Counted from the first letter of the stretch, positions 33,406 through 43,925 are shown. The stretch is 56,964 nucleotides of DNA from an uncultured Parafilimonas sp. (GCA_903882935.1 CAIRZB010000039.1:1-56964), one strand, 5' to 3'. Program-made: numbers and translations. The notes: generated by a model not told the origin, from the letters alone.

Positions 33406-35424
33406 ATGCAAAAATTGCTTTGCCTTGGTATGGCAGCATTATTTTTTAGTGCCTGCAATACCCCTGTAACCAACACCAAAAGCTTTGTGGAGATAACGGG
33501 GCTTGATTCCTCCATAAAAGCCGGCGACAACTTTTTTAGGTTTGTAAACGGCCGCTGGTACGATTCGGCCCAGATTGCCGGTGACCAAACAGGCGTGGGC
33601 TCGTACATGTTTTTAAACATTCCGCAAAAAAAGCTGCTGCAGAATATATTAGACAGTGTGTCAAAAACCACCCATACAACGGGCAGCATCGACCAAAAAG
33701 TGGGCGATTTCTACGCCTCTGGCATGGATACCGTTACTATTAACCAACGCGGCTACCAACCCATACAGCCCTTACTGGCACGTGTGGATGCTATTAACAA
33801 CGTGGCAGCGCTCACCAAGTTTGTGGCGCAGGAAAACACGGCCAACGACCACAGCATTATTAGCTTTGGCATATCGCCCGACAATAAAAACAGCAGCATT
33901 AACATTGCCCATGTTTACCAGGCGGGCCTAGGCTTGCCTGACCGTGATTATTACTTTAAAACCGATGCGCCCACGCTGGCCATTCAGCAGGCGTACAAGC
34001 AATACCTAAGCACCATTTTTGTGTTAACCGGCAGCGATACGGCCACCGCCAATAAGCTGGCTGGCGTGGCGTACGGCATTGAAAAACAATTGGCCGCAGC
34101 CCACAAAACAAATATTGAGCAAAGGGATATTAATGCCAACTACCATAAACTGGCTGTTGCTGCCATTGATAAAAGCCAGCCGAACATTGGCTGGCAAACC
34201 ATCCTGGCAACGATGGGGGCTACTACAGACAGTATTGATGTGGCACAGCCTGCCTACTACGAAAAGTTAAACACGCTGCTCACCACCATACCCCTTGCAG
34301 ACTGGAAAACCTACCTTAAGGTAAGCACCGTGCAAACCTACGCCTACGCGCTTAGCAAACCTTTTGCTGATGCCTTGTTTGCGTTTAACAAGGTACTGTC
34401 GGGCCAAGCGGTGCAAAAAACCCGCATGCAAGAAATGACGGAGAATGTGGATGCCTACCTCGGCGAGGCACTGGGCCAATTGTATGTGAAAAGATATTTT
34501 AACGAAGATGCCAAAAAACGCGTGCTGGACCTGGTGAACAACCTGCAAAAAGCATTCGAGAACAGGATTAACCACGTTGACTGGATGAGCGACAGCACCA
34601 AACAAAAAGCCAAGGAAAAACTATACGCCATCACCAAAAAAATTGGCTACCCCGATAAATGGCGGGATTATGGCAAGGTGGAGATTGTCCGCACCAAATA
34701 CTTTGAAAACCTGCAATCACTCAACCAGAACGATTACCGTTTTAAATTGGCCAAACTGAACAAGCCGGTGGATAAAAGCGAATGGGGTGCAACCCCGTCT
34801 ACCGTTACGGCGTACTACAACCCGTCGTTTAACGAAATTGTTTTTCCGGCGGGCATTTTGCAGTTCCCTTATTTTGATTTTGCGGCCGATGATGCCATTA
34901 ACTACGGCGGCATAGGCATGGTGATTGGCCATGAGATGACGCATGCGTTTGACGACCAAGGCGCGCAATACGACAAGGAGGGCAACGTTAAAAACTGGTG
35001 GACGAAAGAGGATTACGAAAAATTCAAGGCCAAAACCCAGCGGGTGATTGATTTGTACAGTTCGTTTACCGTGCTGGATACCGTACACGTTAAAGGGGCC
35101 CTTACCGTGGGTGAAAACGCTGCCGACAACGGTGGCATTGCCATAGCTTACGATGCCTTTAAAATGACCCCGGAGGGCCACGACACCACCAAAATAGACG
35201 GCTTTACGCCCGACCAGCGCTTTTACCTGTCCATCGCCAGGATATGGCGTGTTAAAACAAGGGATGCGTTTTTGCGCATGTACGTTAACACCAACCCGCA
35301 CTCGCCCGCTATGTGGCGCGTTAACGGCCCGCTGATGGGTGCCGCCCCTTTTTACAAAGCATTTAATGTACAACCCGGCGATAAAAACTACCTGCCGGAA
35401 GATAAAAGGATAAAGATTTGGTAG
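33406..35424 (+). CDS. M13 family zinc metallopeptidase (neprilysin/PepO type), lipoprotein
   Basis: A protein of 672 residues. The signal peptide ends in a lipobox-like FFSAC, so it is probably anchored in a periplasmic or outer membrane leaflet. The N-terminal M13 domain starts with GDNFFRFVNGRWYD. The catalytic domain has the zinc motif VIGHEMTHAFDDQG and the third ligand in GENAADNGG; PHSPAMWRVNGPL and the C-terminal KIW are family hallmarks. Full length. It should cleave oligopeptides. Transcribed alone, followed by the hairpin at 35514. Confidence 0.93.
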   Translation: MQKLLCLGMAALFFSACNTPVTNTKSFVEITGLDSSIKAGDNFFRFVNGRWYDSAQIAGDQTGVGSYMFLNIPQKKLLQNILDSVSKTTHTTGSIDQKVGDFYASGMDTVTINQRGYQPIQPLLARVDAINNVAALTKFVAQENTANDHSIISFGISPDNKNSSINIAHVYQAGLGLPDRDYYFKTDAPTLAIQQAYKQYLSTIFVLTGSDTATANKLAGVAYGIEKQLAAAHKTNIEQRDINANYHKLAVAAIDKSQPNIGWQTILATMGATTDSIDVAQPAYYEKLNTLLTTIPLADWKTYLKVSTVQTYAYALSKPFADALFAFNKVLSGQAVQKTRMQEMTENVDAYLGEALGQLYVKRYFNEDAKKRVLDLVNNLQKAFENRINHVDWMSDSTKQKAKEKLYAITKKIGYPDKWRDYGKVEIVRTKYFENLQSLNQNDYRFKLAKLNKPVDKSEWGATPSTVTAYYNPSFNEIVFPAGILQFPYFDFAADDAINYGGIGMVIGHEMTHAFDDQGAQYDKEGNVKNWWTKEDYEKFKAKTQRVIDLYSSFTVLDTVHVKGALTVGENAADNGGIAIAYDAFKMTPEGHDTTKIDGFTPDQRFYLSIARIWRVKTRDAFLRMYVNTNPHSPAMWRVNGPLMGAAPFYKAFNVQPGDKNYLPEDKRIKIW

Positions 35425-35513
35425 GATGAGGGAGGGGAACAGCCATCGTCATATTGAGATAGGTGTTACCCATTGCCGGAAGATATAGCTGCTACAGCGC
35501 AGTGCGTACCGTG

Positions 35514-35553
35514 AATAACGCTATAAGGTTTACAAACACCCTATAGCGTTATT
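35514..35553 (+). terminator. Hairpin terminator after the M13 peptidase
   Basis: Stem AATAACGCTATA+GG pairing with CC+TATAGCGTTATT (one bulged base each), followed by an A/T-rich stretch with TTATTTTA. The sequence CTATAAGGTTT is shared with the hairpin at 21330-21378. Confidence 0.7.
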
Positions 35554-35634
35554 TATTTTATACCGGTTAAACATTATTTGCAGGCTTCCCATACCTTTAA
35601 CGGCAACTATCTGTTTGCCATAAACTTAACAACC

Positions 35635-36375
35635 ATGACGCTACGCAACTTGCCGCTTACCTGCCTTACTGTAATACTATCCGCCCTTCTGCTGGGCTGC
35701 AGCCAAAAAAACAGTACAGACAACAAACTTACCCCACAGGAAAAGACCGAAGGATGGGTGCTACTGTTTAATGGCACCACCACGGATGGCTGGCACCTAT
35801 ACAACAAGGGCAAGCACGCATCAAACTGGGTGGCCGACAGTAACCAGCTTATTTGCAACCCGCACCTGGTAAAAACATCGCACGACGACCTTGTTACCGA
35901 CAGCAGCTATACCAATTTTGACCTTTCGTTTGAGTGGAAAATATCCATTGGGGGCAACAGCGGTGTGTTTATAAATGTGCAGGAAGACACGGCCTACGGC
36001 ACCCCTTGGGTTACCGGCCCTGAATACCAGTTGCTGGACAATGAAAACTCAACCGACCATAACCACAACGATACCACGCGCCAGGCGGGCTGCCTGTACA
36101 GCTTAACAGCGTTAAAAAACAATGCCATAACAAAGCCTTACGGCCAATGGAACCAGGCCCGTATACAGCAGCAAAACGGCAAAGTTACCTTTTGGCTAAA
36201 CGGTGTTATAAGCGCACAGGAAGACCTTACCAGCTCACGGTGGAAACAACTGGTGGCAGGCAGCAACCTGGGCAAATTTCCCAACTTTGGCAAGTTTACC
36301 AGCGGCAAAATTGCCCTGCAAGACTGGAACAAAGGCGTAGCTTTTAAAAACATTAAAATTAAGGTACTGCCTTAA
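35635..36375 (+). CDS. DUF1080 (3-keto-disaccharide hydrolase-like) lipoprotein
   Basis: A protein of 246 residues. The lipoprotein signal ends LLGC. The single domain begins EGWVLLFNGTTTDGWHLYN and contains NFDLSFEWKI, GNSGVFINV, GPEYQLLDNEN and a closing GKIALQDWNKGVAFKNIKI, the concanavalin-like fold of DUF1080. Members act on 3-keto-glucosides or bind sugars outside the cell. A -7 element TACCTTTA lies about 45 bases upstream. The open frame extends to 35578, but ATG 35635 begins the signal. Confidence 0.88.
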   Translation: MTLRNLPLTCLTVILSALLLGCSQKNSTDNKLTPQEKTEGWVLLFNGTTTDGWHLYNKGKHASNWVADSNQLICNPHLVKTSHDDLVTDSSYTNFDLSFEWKISIGGNSGVFINVQEDTAYGTPWVTGPEYQLLDNENSTDHNHNDTTRQAGCLYSLTALKNNAITKPYGQWNQARIQQQNGKVTFWLNGVISAQEDLTSSRWKQLVAGSNLGKFPNFGKFTSGKIALQDWNKGVAFKNIKIKVLP

Positions 36376-36437
36376 ATACAGGGTGGCATAACTTTTTCAA
36401 GTGAAATCTACACCACTAGAAAGCTGGCTATAAAAAT

Positions 36438-36477
36438 ATTGCCCTGCTACGCATAGGTTAATTGCGTACAGGGCAAT
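36438..36477. terminator. Hairpin between convergent genes
   Basis: Stem ATTGCCCTG / CAGGGCAAT with additional inner pairing TACGCA / TGCGTA. It lies between the DUF1080 gene and the converging NTF2-like gene and may serve both. Confidence 0.6.
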
Positions 36478-36596
36478 AATAATATCTGGACTAACCAACT
36501 GCATTTTTTCTATTGAACTGCACGACAAAAGCGGAACCACGCACCAACTGTTCCGCACCGCCCCTAAAAGATCACGCCGGTTCATAACGGGTGGTG

Positions 36597-37100
36597 TTAG
36601 TGCAGCGGGTTGCTATTACTATTCATTTTAACGGGCCTGGGCAACGTTGAAAATGTGAGAGAACCCATCTTCCATTTACCATCTTCTTTAAGATAAACCT
36701 CAGTAACCATAAAAGCATGTGTTACCTCGTTTCCACCAACTACAGCCAATAAATCAATATCATTTAAAAGGATGGCAGTATTGCCAAAAATATTTACTGA
36801 AGCACCATAAACCTCCGCTTTTTTATACCATATCATACCCCCTTTAATGGTGTTTAGTTCCTGTGTTTTGCCCCAGCTTCCCCCCATGTGTACAAATACA
36901 CAGTTTTCTGCAAACAGCCCGTTTAAGGTATCTGTACTTTTATTTGCCATCCATTGCCATTTGGCTTTAGAAAGGTCAAGAAGTTCGTGCTCATCTTTTG
37001 TAAAGGTTGTTGCTGCTGCACCTAGCAATTTAGCCTGGGCATGTAATAGTTGCAGGCCTGCAAAAAGCAGGAATAATGCGGCAAAAGTTACTTTAATCAT
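36597..37100 (-). CDS. Exported NTF2/SnoaL-like protein (DUF4440 type)
   Basis: A protein of 167 residues with signal peptide (FAALFLLFAGLQLLHAQ). The rest is a cone-shaped NTF2-like domain: ANKSTDTLNGLFAENCVFVHMGG, AEVYGASVNIFGNTAILLNDIDL and VTEVYLKEDGKWKMGSLTFS. Such proteins bind small hydrophobic ligands or act as isomerase-like enzymes; no catalytic pair can be assigned. It lies 23 bases behind the broken cupin gene, as expected for an operon of small exported proteins. Confidence 0.82.
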   Translation of the reverse strand: MIKVTFAALFLLFAGLQLLHAQAKLLGAAATTFTKDEHELLDLSKAKWQWMANKSTDTLNGLFAENCVFVHMGGSWGKTQELNTIKGGMIWYKKAEVYGASVNIFGNTAILLNDIDLLAVVGGNEVTHAFMVTEVYLKEDGKWKMGSLTFSTLPRPVKMNSNSNPLH

Positions 37101-37123
37101 TACAGTTGGTTTTTTGTTAAAAA

Positions 37124-37579
37124 TTAATTTTTATTGCTGTATTCCTCATCAGTAACCCTTTTCAGCCATATTGTTTTACCCTTTTGGGCTGGCGTGGTGG
37201 CTATGTAAGTAAAACCGCTGTCGGGCGTTGCACCATGCCAGTGTTCAACACCCGGCTGGCATTTTATCACCTCGCCTTTATGCACAGTTTGTATAGGCTT
37301 GCCTTTTTCCTGGTAGTAGCCGGTACCCTGTGTAATAAGCAAAATTTGGCCCGCCGGGTGTATGTGCCAATCCAGTTTAGCGCCTGGCGCAAAGGTTGCC
37401 ATAGCAATGCTGCAACTAAAAACGCGGTCGGGGGCATTTAGCTCGGTAAGCCATACGGTGCCGGTGTGGTTATCCGCTTTCGCAATTTCCCCTTTGGCAA
37501 AAATGCTGTCATTTTACGCCACTGCTCGGGTGCTTACCACCGCAAACAATACCCGGATTAGGCAGCGTGCTTTTTTCAT
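37124..37579 (-). pseudogene. Exported cupin protein interrupted by a nonsense codon
   Basis: The frame starts with a signal peptide MKKARCLIRVLFAVV..AVA, then TAA (37516-37514), then NDSIFAKGEIAK, LNAPDRVFSCSIAMATFAPGAKLDWHIHPAG, VHKGEVIKCQPGVEHWHGATP in the same frame. The stop sits at the first mature residue, where Gln (CAA) would be normal, so a single C to T change explains it. The cupin metal ligands (HIH, Glu, His) are intact. Translation might restart at an internal ATG (37402) and yield a 92-residue cytoplasmic cupin. Relatives are (R)-mandelonitrile lyase-like cupins. Confidence 0.75.
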
Positions 37580-37615
37580 TGCTGTTAATGGTTATTTTGA
37601 TTAGATTATTCTCCT

Positions 37616-38659
<1,044 letters not shown>

Positions 38660-38754
38660 TTACTGATTTATGTACCATTATTCCTGTTCTGGCTTTTCGG
38701 CACTGCCGCAAAGCATATAAAGCGGTATTTTTGGATAGATAAAACAACAGCGTT

Positions 38755-39651
38755 ATGGATAGCCTGCGGCGGTTTGAAACAATACACGATTACAACAGCT
38801 TTAACAACAACGAAACCAGGCACCCGCTGGTAACCGTTATAGATTTTTCCAAAGCAGCCCCGCGCCAGGGTTCGCGAATGTATTTTGGGTTTTATACCGT
38901 TATTTTAAAAGATGTAAAGTGTGGCGACCTTGCCTACGGGCGGCATATGTACGATTACCAGCAGGGCACACTGGTGTTTTTGGCACCGGGGCAGGTGGCG
39001 GGCATGAACAGCAATGGCGACACCTACCAGCCCAAAGGCTACGCGCTGGCTTTTCACCCAGACTTTATACATGGCACCACTTTAGGGCAGCAAATACACG
39101 ACTATACTTTTTTCGGCTACCAGTCTAACGAAGCGCTGCATTTATCGGAACGGGAGCGGAAAATTGTGCTGGATTGTTTTGCAAAAATTGAATACGAACT
39201 GGAGCAGGCAATTGACAAGCACAGCAAAAAGTTGATTGTATCAAACATAGAACTGTTTTTAAACTACTGCACCCGTTTTTACGACCGCCAGTTTATTACC
39301 CGTAACGATGCCCATAAAGGCATACTGGCCCGTTTTGAGCATTTGCTGAACGAGTATTACCGGGGGCCTAAACCGCAACAGCTGGGCCTGCCTTCGGTAG
39401 CGTACTGCGCGGGCGAACTCCACATTTCCCCCAGCTATTTTGGCGACCTTATTAAAAGAGAAACCGGCAACACCGCACAGGAGTACATACAGTGGAAAGT
39501 AATTGATGTAGCCAAAACAAGAATATTTGACGAAAGTAAATCTGTTAGCCAGATAGCCAACGAGCTTGGCTTTAAATACCCACAGCATTTTTACCGTTTG
39601 TTTAAGCAAAGGGTAGGCCACACCCCCAATGAATACAGGGTGTTGAATTGA
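38755..39651 (+). CDS. AraC family transcription regulator
   Basis: A protein of 298 residues. An N-terminal cupin-like sensing domain (DYQQGTLVFLAPGQVAGM) is followed by a C-terminal double helix-turn-helix with LGLPSVAYCAGELHISPSYFGDLIKRETG and SVSQIANELGFKYPQHFYRLFKQRVGHTPNEYR. It is transcribed away from the aldo/keto reductase with 155 bases between the starts. This arrangement is common for AraC regulators that activate the divergent reductase gene in response to a small molecule. Confidence 0.9.
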   Translation: MDSLRRFETIHDYNSFNNNETRHPLVTVIDFSKAAPRQGSRMYFGFYTVILKDVKCGDLAYGRHMYDYQQGTLVFLAPGQVAGMNSNGDTYQPKGYALAFHPDFIHGTTLGQQIHDYTFFGYQSNEALHLSERERKIVLDCFAKIEYELEQAIDKHSKKLIVSNIELFLNYCTRFYDRQFITRNDAHKGILARFEHLLNEYYRGPKPQQLGLPSVAYCAGELHISPSYFGDLIKRETGNTAQEYIQWKVIDVAKTRIFDESKSVSQIANELGFKYPQHFYRLFKQRVGHTPNEYRVLN

Positions 39652-39739
39652 GGGGGGAGGTATTAAGGATGTTGAACTTTTAACTCGTAGTTGCCTTTTA
39701 ATATAGCATTCTGGATACTAAACTAGCTGTCGTAATATG

Positions 39740-40108
39740 TCAATTATCCAATTCATCTAAAAGGTCATAGTTTGCGATTGGCTTCATGCCTAATTCTTTA
39801 GAATACCCAAATAAACGGTACGCCTCATTTTTGATAAGCCTGAAAATGGATGGATATTTTTCTTCATACGCTTTAAGCAAAGAGCAAATAATAGCCAATA
39901 TTTCACCACCAGTAGCACCTTTTAGTTTCGCGTTATTTAGCTGCGTTACAAAATGGAGTTGGTTATTTTCTTCAAGAATTTTTGCAATGCTGTTGGTTAC
40001 TTCTATATAGTTTATGTTCATTTTAGACAGATTGTTAATCGTAAAACATATCTGATCAAGGTAAGTGGTATTTATAAATGACCAATCACAAGTTAAGTAA
40101 ATCTTCAT
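39740..40108 (-). CDS. Hypothetical protein, 122 residues
   Basis: Not recognised. No signal peptide or membrane segment. It starts MKIYLTCDWSFINTTYLDQ and shows predicted helices with charged surfaces (VTNSIAKILEENNQLHFVTQLNNAKL; EILAIICSLLKAYEEKYPSIFRLIKNEAYRLFGY). The ending is acidic. Codon use is normal for the region. It is flanked by a convergent and a divergent gene and so is transcribed alone. The frame is open to 40162. Confidence 0.6.
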   Translation of the reverse strand: MKIYLTCDWSFINTTYLDQICFTINNLSKMNINYIEVTNSIAKILEENNQLHFVTQLNNAKLKGATGGEILAIICSLLKAYEEKYPSIFRLIKNEAYRLFGYSKELGMKPIANYDLLDELDN

Positions 40109-40299
40109 ACGTTTTTGTAGCACCATGCATCCAGCATCAACCCATATTGTTCCTACTATCAAAAATCATCAAAGCCGTGCCGCCCTAACCCATACATCCC
40201 CCCTTCCCCCATTCTTCCAAACTTCAATACCTTTGCATTATGCCCGGCCGCTTTGCCGCCAACACTTACGTACGGCAACCCCGCCAGGCAAACATACAA

Positions 40300-41193
40300 A
40301 TGGACCGTAAACGTTTTTTACAGGCAATGGCAGCATTGCCGGGAGGAGCATATATGATGAACATGAAAGAACTGGCAGGTATGGTAAAACCTTTTAGCAC
40401 CACCACGCAGCAAATGCCCGTGCTGTTTTTGGGCCACGGCAGCCCTATGAACGCCATTGAGGAAAATGAATTTGTGCAGGGTTTCAGGCAGGTGGGCAAG
40501 GAGATACCGAAGCCCAATGCCATTATCTGTATTTCGGCCCACTGGGAAACCAAAGGCACTTTTGTAACAGCGATGGAAAAGCCGCGCACGATACACGATT
40601 TTGGGGGCTTTCCCCCCGCGTTGTACCAGGTGCAGTACCCGGCACCCGGCAGCCCGGCACTGGCAAAGGAAACGGCGGAATTGATTACCACCACCACTAC
40701 AGGCTTAGACCAAACCTGGGGGCTTGACCACGGTGCATGGAGCGTTATTAAGCACCTGTACCCCGCGGCTGATGTACCCGTTATACAAATGAGCCTGGAT
40801 TATACCAAGGCCCCGCAATACCACTACGAGCTGGCGAAGGAGCTGGCAGCCCTGCGCAAAAAAGGCGTACTTATTATTGGCAGCGGCAACTTGGTGCATA
40901 ACCTGCGCATGGTGGCCTGGGATAAGCTTAATGTACCCGGCTTTGGCTACGACTGGGCACTGGAAGCCCGTGCTAAAATGAATGCGTATATTTTAAGCAA
41001 TAACCACAAGCCGCTGATTAACTATGCCGAGCAGGGCAGGGCTTTTCAACTGGCCATCCCCTCGCCAGACCATTACCTGCCGCTGCTGTACACCCTTGCG
41101 CTAAAGCAGGAGGATGAACAAATAAGCCTGTTTAACGATAAAGCGGTGGCGGGTTCGCTTAGTATGACGTCAGTAAAAATTGATAAAGCGTAA
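40300..41193 (+). CDS. Class III extradiol ring-cleavage dioxygenase (LigB/DODA type)
   Basis: A protein of 297 residues related to YgiD 4,5-DOPA dioxygenase. After an N-terminal MDRKRFLQAMAALPGG the core has MPVLFLGHGSPMNAIE (metal His), ICISAHWETKGTFV (second His), GLDHGAWSVIKHLYP and IIGSGNLVHNLRM. It opens catechol rings with non-haem iron or zinc; the natural substrate is unknown. The frame is open to 40240, but ATG 40300 matches the family N-terminus better. Confidence 0.88.
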   Translation: MDRKRFLQAMAALPGGAYMMNMKELAGMVKPFSTTTQQMPVLFLGHGSPMNAIEENEFVQGFRQVGKEIPKPNAIICISAHWETKGTFVTAMEKPRTIHDFGGFPPALYQVQYPAPGSPALAKETAELITTTTTGLDQTWGLDHGAWSVIKHLYPAADVPVIQMSLDYTKAPQYHYELAKELAALRKKGVLIIGSGNLVHNLRMVAWDKLNVPGFGYDWALEARAKMNAYILSNNHKPLINYAEQGRAFQLAIPSPDHYLPLLYTLALKQEDEQISLFNDKAVAGSLSMTSVKIDKA

Positions 41194-41352
41194 CTGCGTA
41201 GTTCAATGGCTTTGCAATTAGGGTAGCTTTACCCCCTTGTGTAGCAGTTGCCTAGCCTTCGGCAGTACTGCACTGTAACTTGTGCTTTTTTTGGGACAAA
41301 CACAGCGGGGCAAAGTTCCGCACAACGAAAACCGAACGCCTTGGTTACAGCA

Positions 41353-41360
41353 TACCTTTG
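41353..41360 (+). promoter_or_regulatory. Consensus -7 element before the flavin monooxygenase gene
   Basis: TACCTTTG followed by C. A start near 41367 leaves a leader of under 10 bases to ATG 41376 and excludes the upstream in-frame start at 41280. No palindrome precedes it, so this is an ordinary promoter for comparison. Confidence 0.6.
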
Positions 41361-41375
41361 CAGATTATCGTGTAT

Positions 41376-42383
41376 ATGGCAAACATCAAGCTCAGTATTT
41401 TGGACCAGTCGATTGTGCAACACGGCAAAACGGCACAGCAGGCCTTGCAAGAAACCATTGCCACAGCCAAACTGGGCGACCGGTTGGGCTACCACCGGTT
41501 TTGGGTGTCGGAACACCACAACTCCGCCTTTATCGCAGGGTCCGCGCCTGAATTGTTGATGGTGAAGCTGGCCGACGAAACAACACGCATCCGCATCGGC
41601 TCGGGAGGAGTTATGCTACCCAACCACAGCGCATTGAAGGTGGCCGAAAACTTTAGGCTGCTGGAGGCACTTTTTCCCGGCCGTATCGACCTTGGCATGG
41701 GCCGCGCACCGGGTACCGACCGCATCACCTCCTCCCTATTAAACCCCAGCAACAATTTTAGCGAAGAAAGCTACCTGCAACAGCTGCAACACTTACAGCA
41801 TTTTTTTACCGACAGTGCCGCCACCAGCTACGGTCCGTTGCTGGCCGTGCCGCAGGCAACCACCATACCCCAGCAGTGGATACTCAGCTCCAGCGGGGGC
41901 AGCAGCCGCATAGCTGCGCAGTTCGGTATGGGCCTCGCCGTGGCCCGGTTCATCAACGGGTTCGCCCAGCCTGATGTGGTGGAAACCTACCGAAAGCATT
42001 TTCAGCCTTCGCTGCAGTTTCCCGAACCGGTGGCAGTATTGGCCATATCGGTGGTGTGTGGTGACACGGAAGAAAAAGCGCGGGAGATGCGCAAATTTGT
42101 TGATTATATTTTGGTGCAGTTTGAACAAGGCCGTTTTGATAATTTTGGCAGCTACGAAGCTATACAGCAATACCAGTTTGCACCGCAGGAGCTGGAACGT
42201 GTGCAACACAACAGCGGCAGGCTGGTTAGCGGAACACAGGCTTCGGTTAAGCGGCAGCTAACAAACCTGGCTGAAGCGTTTGGCGTGGACGAAATTATCG
42301 TGTCTACCATGGCGGGTAACAGCGAGGACCGGAAGCGGAGCTTCGAACTATTGGCGGAGGCTTTTGGGTTGGATGCCGCATAA
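41376..42383 (+). CDS. LLM class flavin-dependent oxidoreductase (MsnO8-like)
   Basis: A luciferase-like monooxygenase of 335 residues with a TIM-barrel core. Seen are MANIKLSILDQS at the start, GYHRFWVSEHHN, IRIGSGGVMLPNHSALKVAENFRLLEALFPGRIDLGMGRAPGTD and the C-terminal VSGTQASVKRQL. It uses reduced flavin supplied by another enzyme. The substrate is not predictable. It follows the LigB-type gene on the same strand but has its own promoter. The left REP array begins four bases after its stop. Confidence 0.9.
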   Translation: MANIKLSILDQSIVQHGKTAQQALQETIATAKLGDRLGYHRFWVSEHHNSAFIAGSAPELLMVKLADETTRIRIGSGGVMLPNHSALKVAENFRLLEALFPGRIDLGMGRAPGTDRITSSLLNPSNNFSEESYLQQLQHLQHFFTDSAATSYGPLLAVPQATTIPQQWILSSSGGSSRIAAQFGMGLAVARFINGFAQPDVVETYRKHFQPSLQFPEPVAVLAISVVCGDTEEKAREMRKFVDYILVQFEQGRFDNFGSYEAIQQYQFAPQELERVQHNSGRLVSGTQASVKRQLTNLAEAFGVDEIIVSTMAGNSEDRKRSFELLAEAFGLDAA

Positions 42384-42386
42384 GTT

Positions 42387-43041
42387 GTTCTACCTAAAGG
42401 CTGAGGCACAAGGGTTCCGCTATGTTTTTGATGCTCGATACATCTTCACTGTAAACTACCACGGGAAATTTGTTGCCAAAGGCAACAGAATACAACCACG
42501 GAACTGGAAGTTCCGCGGAGCGAATATGGCGCTCCGGTCTCCGCTCTGCCGAACTTCCAGTTCCGCAGTACTATTCTGTCGCCTATGGCGACATTAAAAT
42601 GTTCTACCTAAAGGCTGAGGCACAAGGGCTCCGCTATGTTTTTTGATCCCCGCCACATCTTCACTGTAAACTACCACGGGAAATTTGTTGCCAAAGGCAA
42701 CAGAATACAACCACGGAACTGGAAGTTCCGCGGAGCGAATATGCCGCCCCGCTCTGCCGATCCTCCGCTCTGCCGAACTTCCAGTTCCGCAGTACCATTC
42801 TGTCGCCTGTGGCGGCATCAAAATGTTCTACCTAAAGGTTGAGGAACAAGGGTACCGCTATGTTTTTGATTCTCGCGACATCTTCAATTAAAATTACCAC
42901 GGGAAATTTGTTGCCAAAGGCAACAGAATACAACCACGGAACTGGAAGTACCGCGGAGCGAATATGGCGCTCCGGTCTCCGCTCTACCGAACTTCCAGTT
43001 CCGCAGTACTATTCTGTCGCCTATGGCGACATCAAAAAAAG
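42387..43041. repeat. Three tandem 214-224 bp units containing paired REP sequences
   Basis: Units run 42387-42600, 42601-42824 and 42825-43041, each starting GTTCTACCTAAAGG. Every unit contains a forward REP (TTGCCAAAGGCAACAGAAT then CCACGGAACTGGAAGTTCCG) and an inverted partner (CGAACTTCCAGTTCCGCAGT then ATTCTGTCGCC.ATGGCGACA), so each can fold into a long cruciform. Short frames across the units are not genes. The array ends 72 bases before the transposase gene. Confidence 0.92.
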
Positions 43042-43113
43042 CAGTAAAATAAAATCCGCTGTTCTTTTTTATAAAAAAATGATTTTATCTTTCCGTAAAA
43101 ACCCAGCAACCCA

Positions 43114-43659
43114 ATGTTTAAAGAAGGCTACCAAATTCGCGACCAGCACGCCCTGCATTTTCTTACATTCACTGTTGTTGGCTGGATTGATATTTTTACC
43201 AGGCAACAGTACCGGGATATTGTTGTAAAAAGCTTCAACTACTGCAGGCAGCACAAAAATTTACGCATTGGCGCATACGTTATCATGAGCAACCACCTGC
43301 ATGTTATTTGGCAAACCGACCATAACCTGAGTGATATTATCCGCGACTTTAAAACACATACCAGCAGGGCAATCACCGATGCCATACGCAATGAACCCGA
43401 GAGCAGGCGCGACTGGTTGTTGTACATGTTTAACTTTTATGCCAACCAAACCAACGCCAATAACAATTTTAAAGTATGGACGAACAACAACCACCCCGAA
43501 GAAATTTACACTGAAAGCTTTATGAACACAAAGCTGGATTACATACATAACAATCCGGTAAGGGCTGGCTTGGTGGCGGAACCGCAACACTACCTGTACA
43601 GCAGTGCTTCAAATTACATGCTAGGCAAAGGGCTGGTTGATATTGACATGCTGTACTAG
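43114..43659 (+). CDS. REP-associated tyrosine transposase (RAYT, Y1 family)
   Basis: A protein of 181 residues with a single-stranded DNA nicking HUH domain. The His pair is in MSNHLHVIW, preceded by LRIGAYV. ESFMNTKLDYIHNNPVRAGLV and YLYSSASNY follow, typical for RAYT proteins of Bacteroidota. The N-terminal HFLTFTVVGWIDIF is the first strand of the Y1 fold. Such proteins bind and move REP sequences. This gene is enclosed by REP arrays on both sides, forming a REPtron. The catalytic Tyr was not assigned. Confidence 0.92.
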   Translation: MFKEGYQIRDQHALHFLTFTVVGWIDIFTRQQYRDIVVKSFNYCRQHKNLRIGAYVIMSNHLHVIWQTDHNLSDIIRDFKTHTSRAITDAIRNEPESRRDWLLYMFNFYANQTNANNNFKVWTNNNHPEEIYTESFMNTKLDYIHNNPVRAGLVAEPQHYLYSSASNYMLGKGLVDIDMLY

Positions 43660-43674
43660 GATTAACATCGCAAA

Positions 43675-43918
43675 GCCGCCAAAGGCGACAAAATAACGCT
43701 ACGGAACTGGAAGTTCCGAAGAGCAACGGATAGTAATGAAAGTTGCCAAAGGCAACAGAATATAACCACGGGACTGGAAGTTCCGCGGAGCGAAGAGCAA
43801 TCGCGTTGTATTAAAGTTGCCAAAGGCAACAGAATGCAACCACGGAACTGGAAGTACCGCGGAGCGAAGAGCAAAGGCAACACAATATCCCAACGCAACT
43901 GGACGTTCCACAGAGCGT
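43675..43918. repeat. REP array downstream of the transposase
   Basis: Four direct single REP units at a period of about 65-70 bases, near 43675, 43743, 43813 and 43872. Each reads GCCAAAGGCAACA, then about ten bases, then ACTGGAAGTTCCG and GGAGCGAAGAGCAA. The first and last are the most diverged. Unlike the left array the units all point the same way and lack the inverted partner. The array ends at the stop of alkB. Confidence 0.9.
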
Positions 43919-43925
43919 ACGCCCC

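Noticed and set aside
33007-33439. Two overlapping minus-strand frames of 112 and 119 codons
   Set aside because: They overlap each other, one enters the M13 peptidase start, and neither shows a motif or a start signal.
42387-43041. CRISPR-like regular repeats
   Set aside because: Units are over 200 bases, nearly identical throughout and contain paired REPs; there are no variable spacers.
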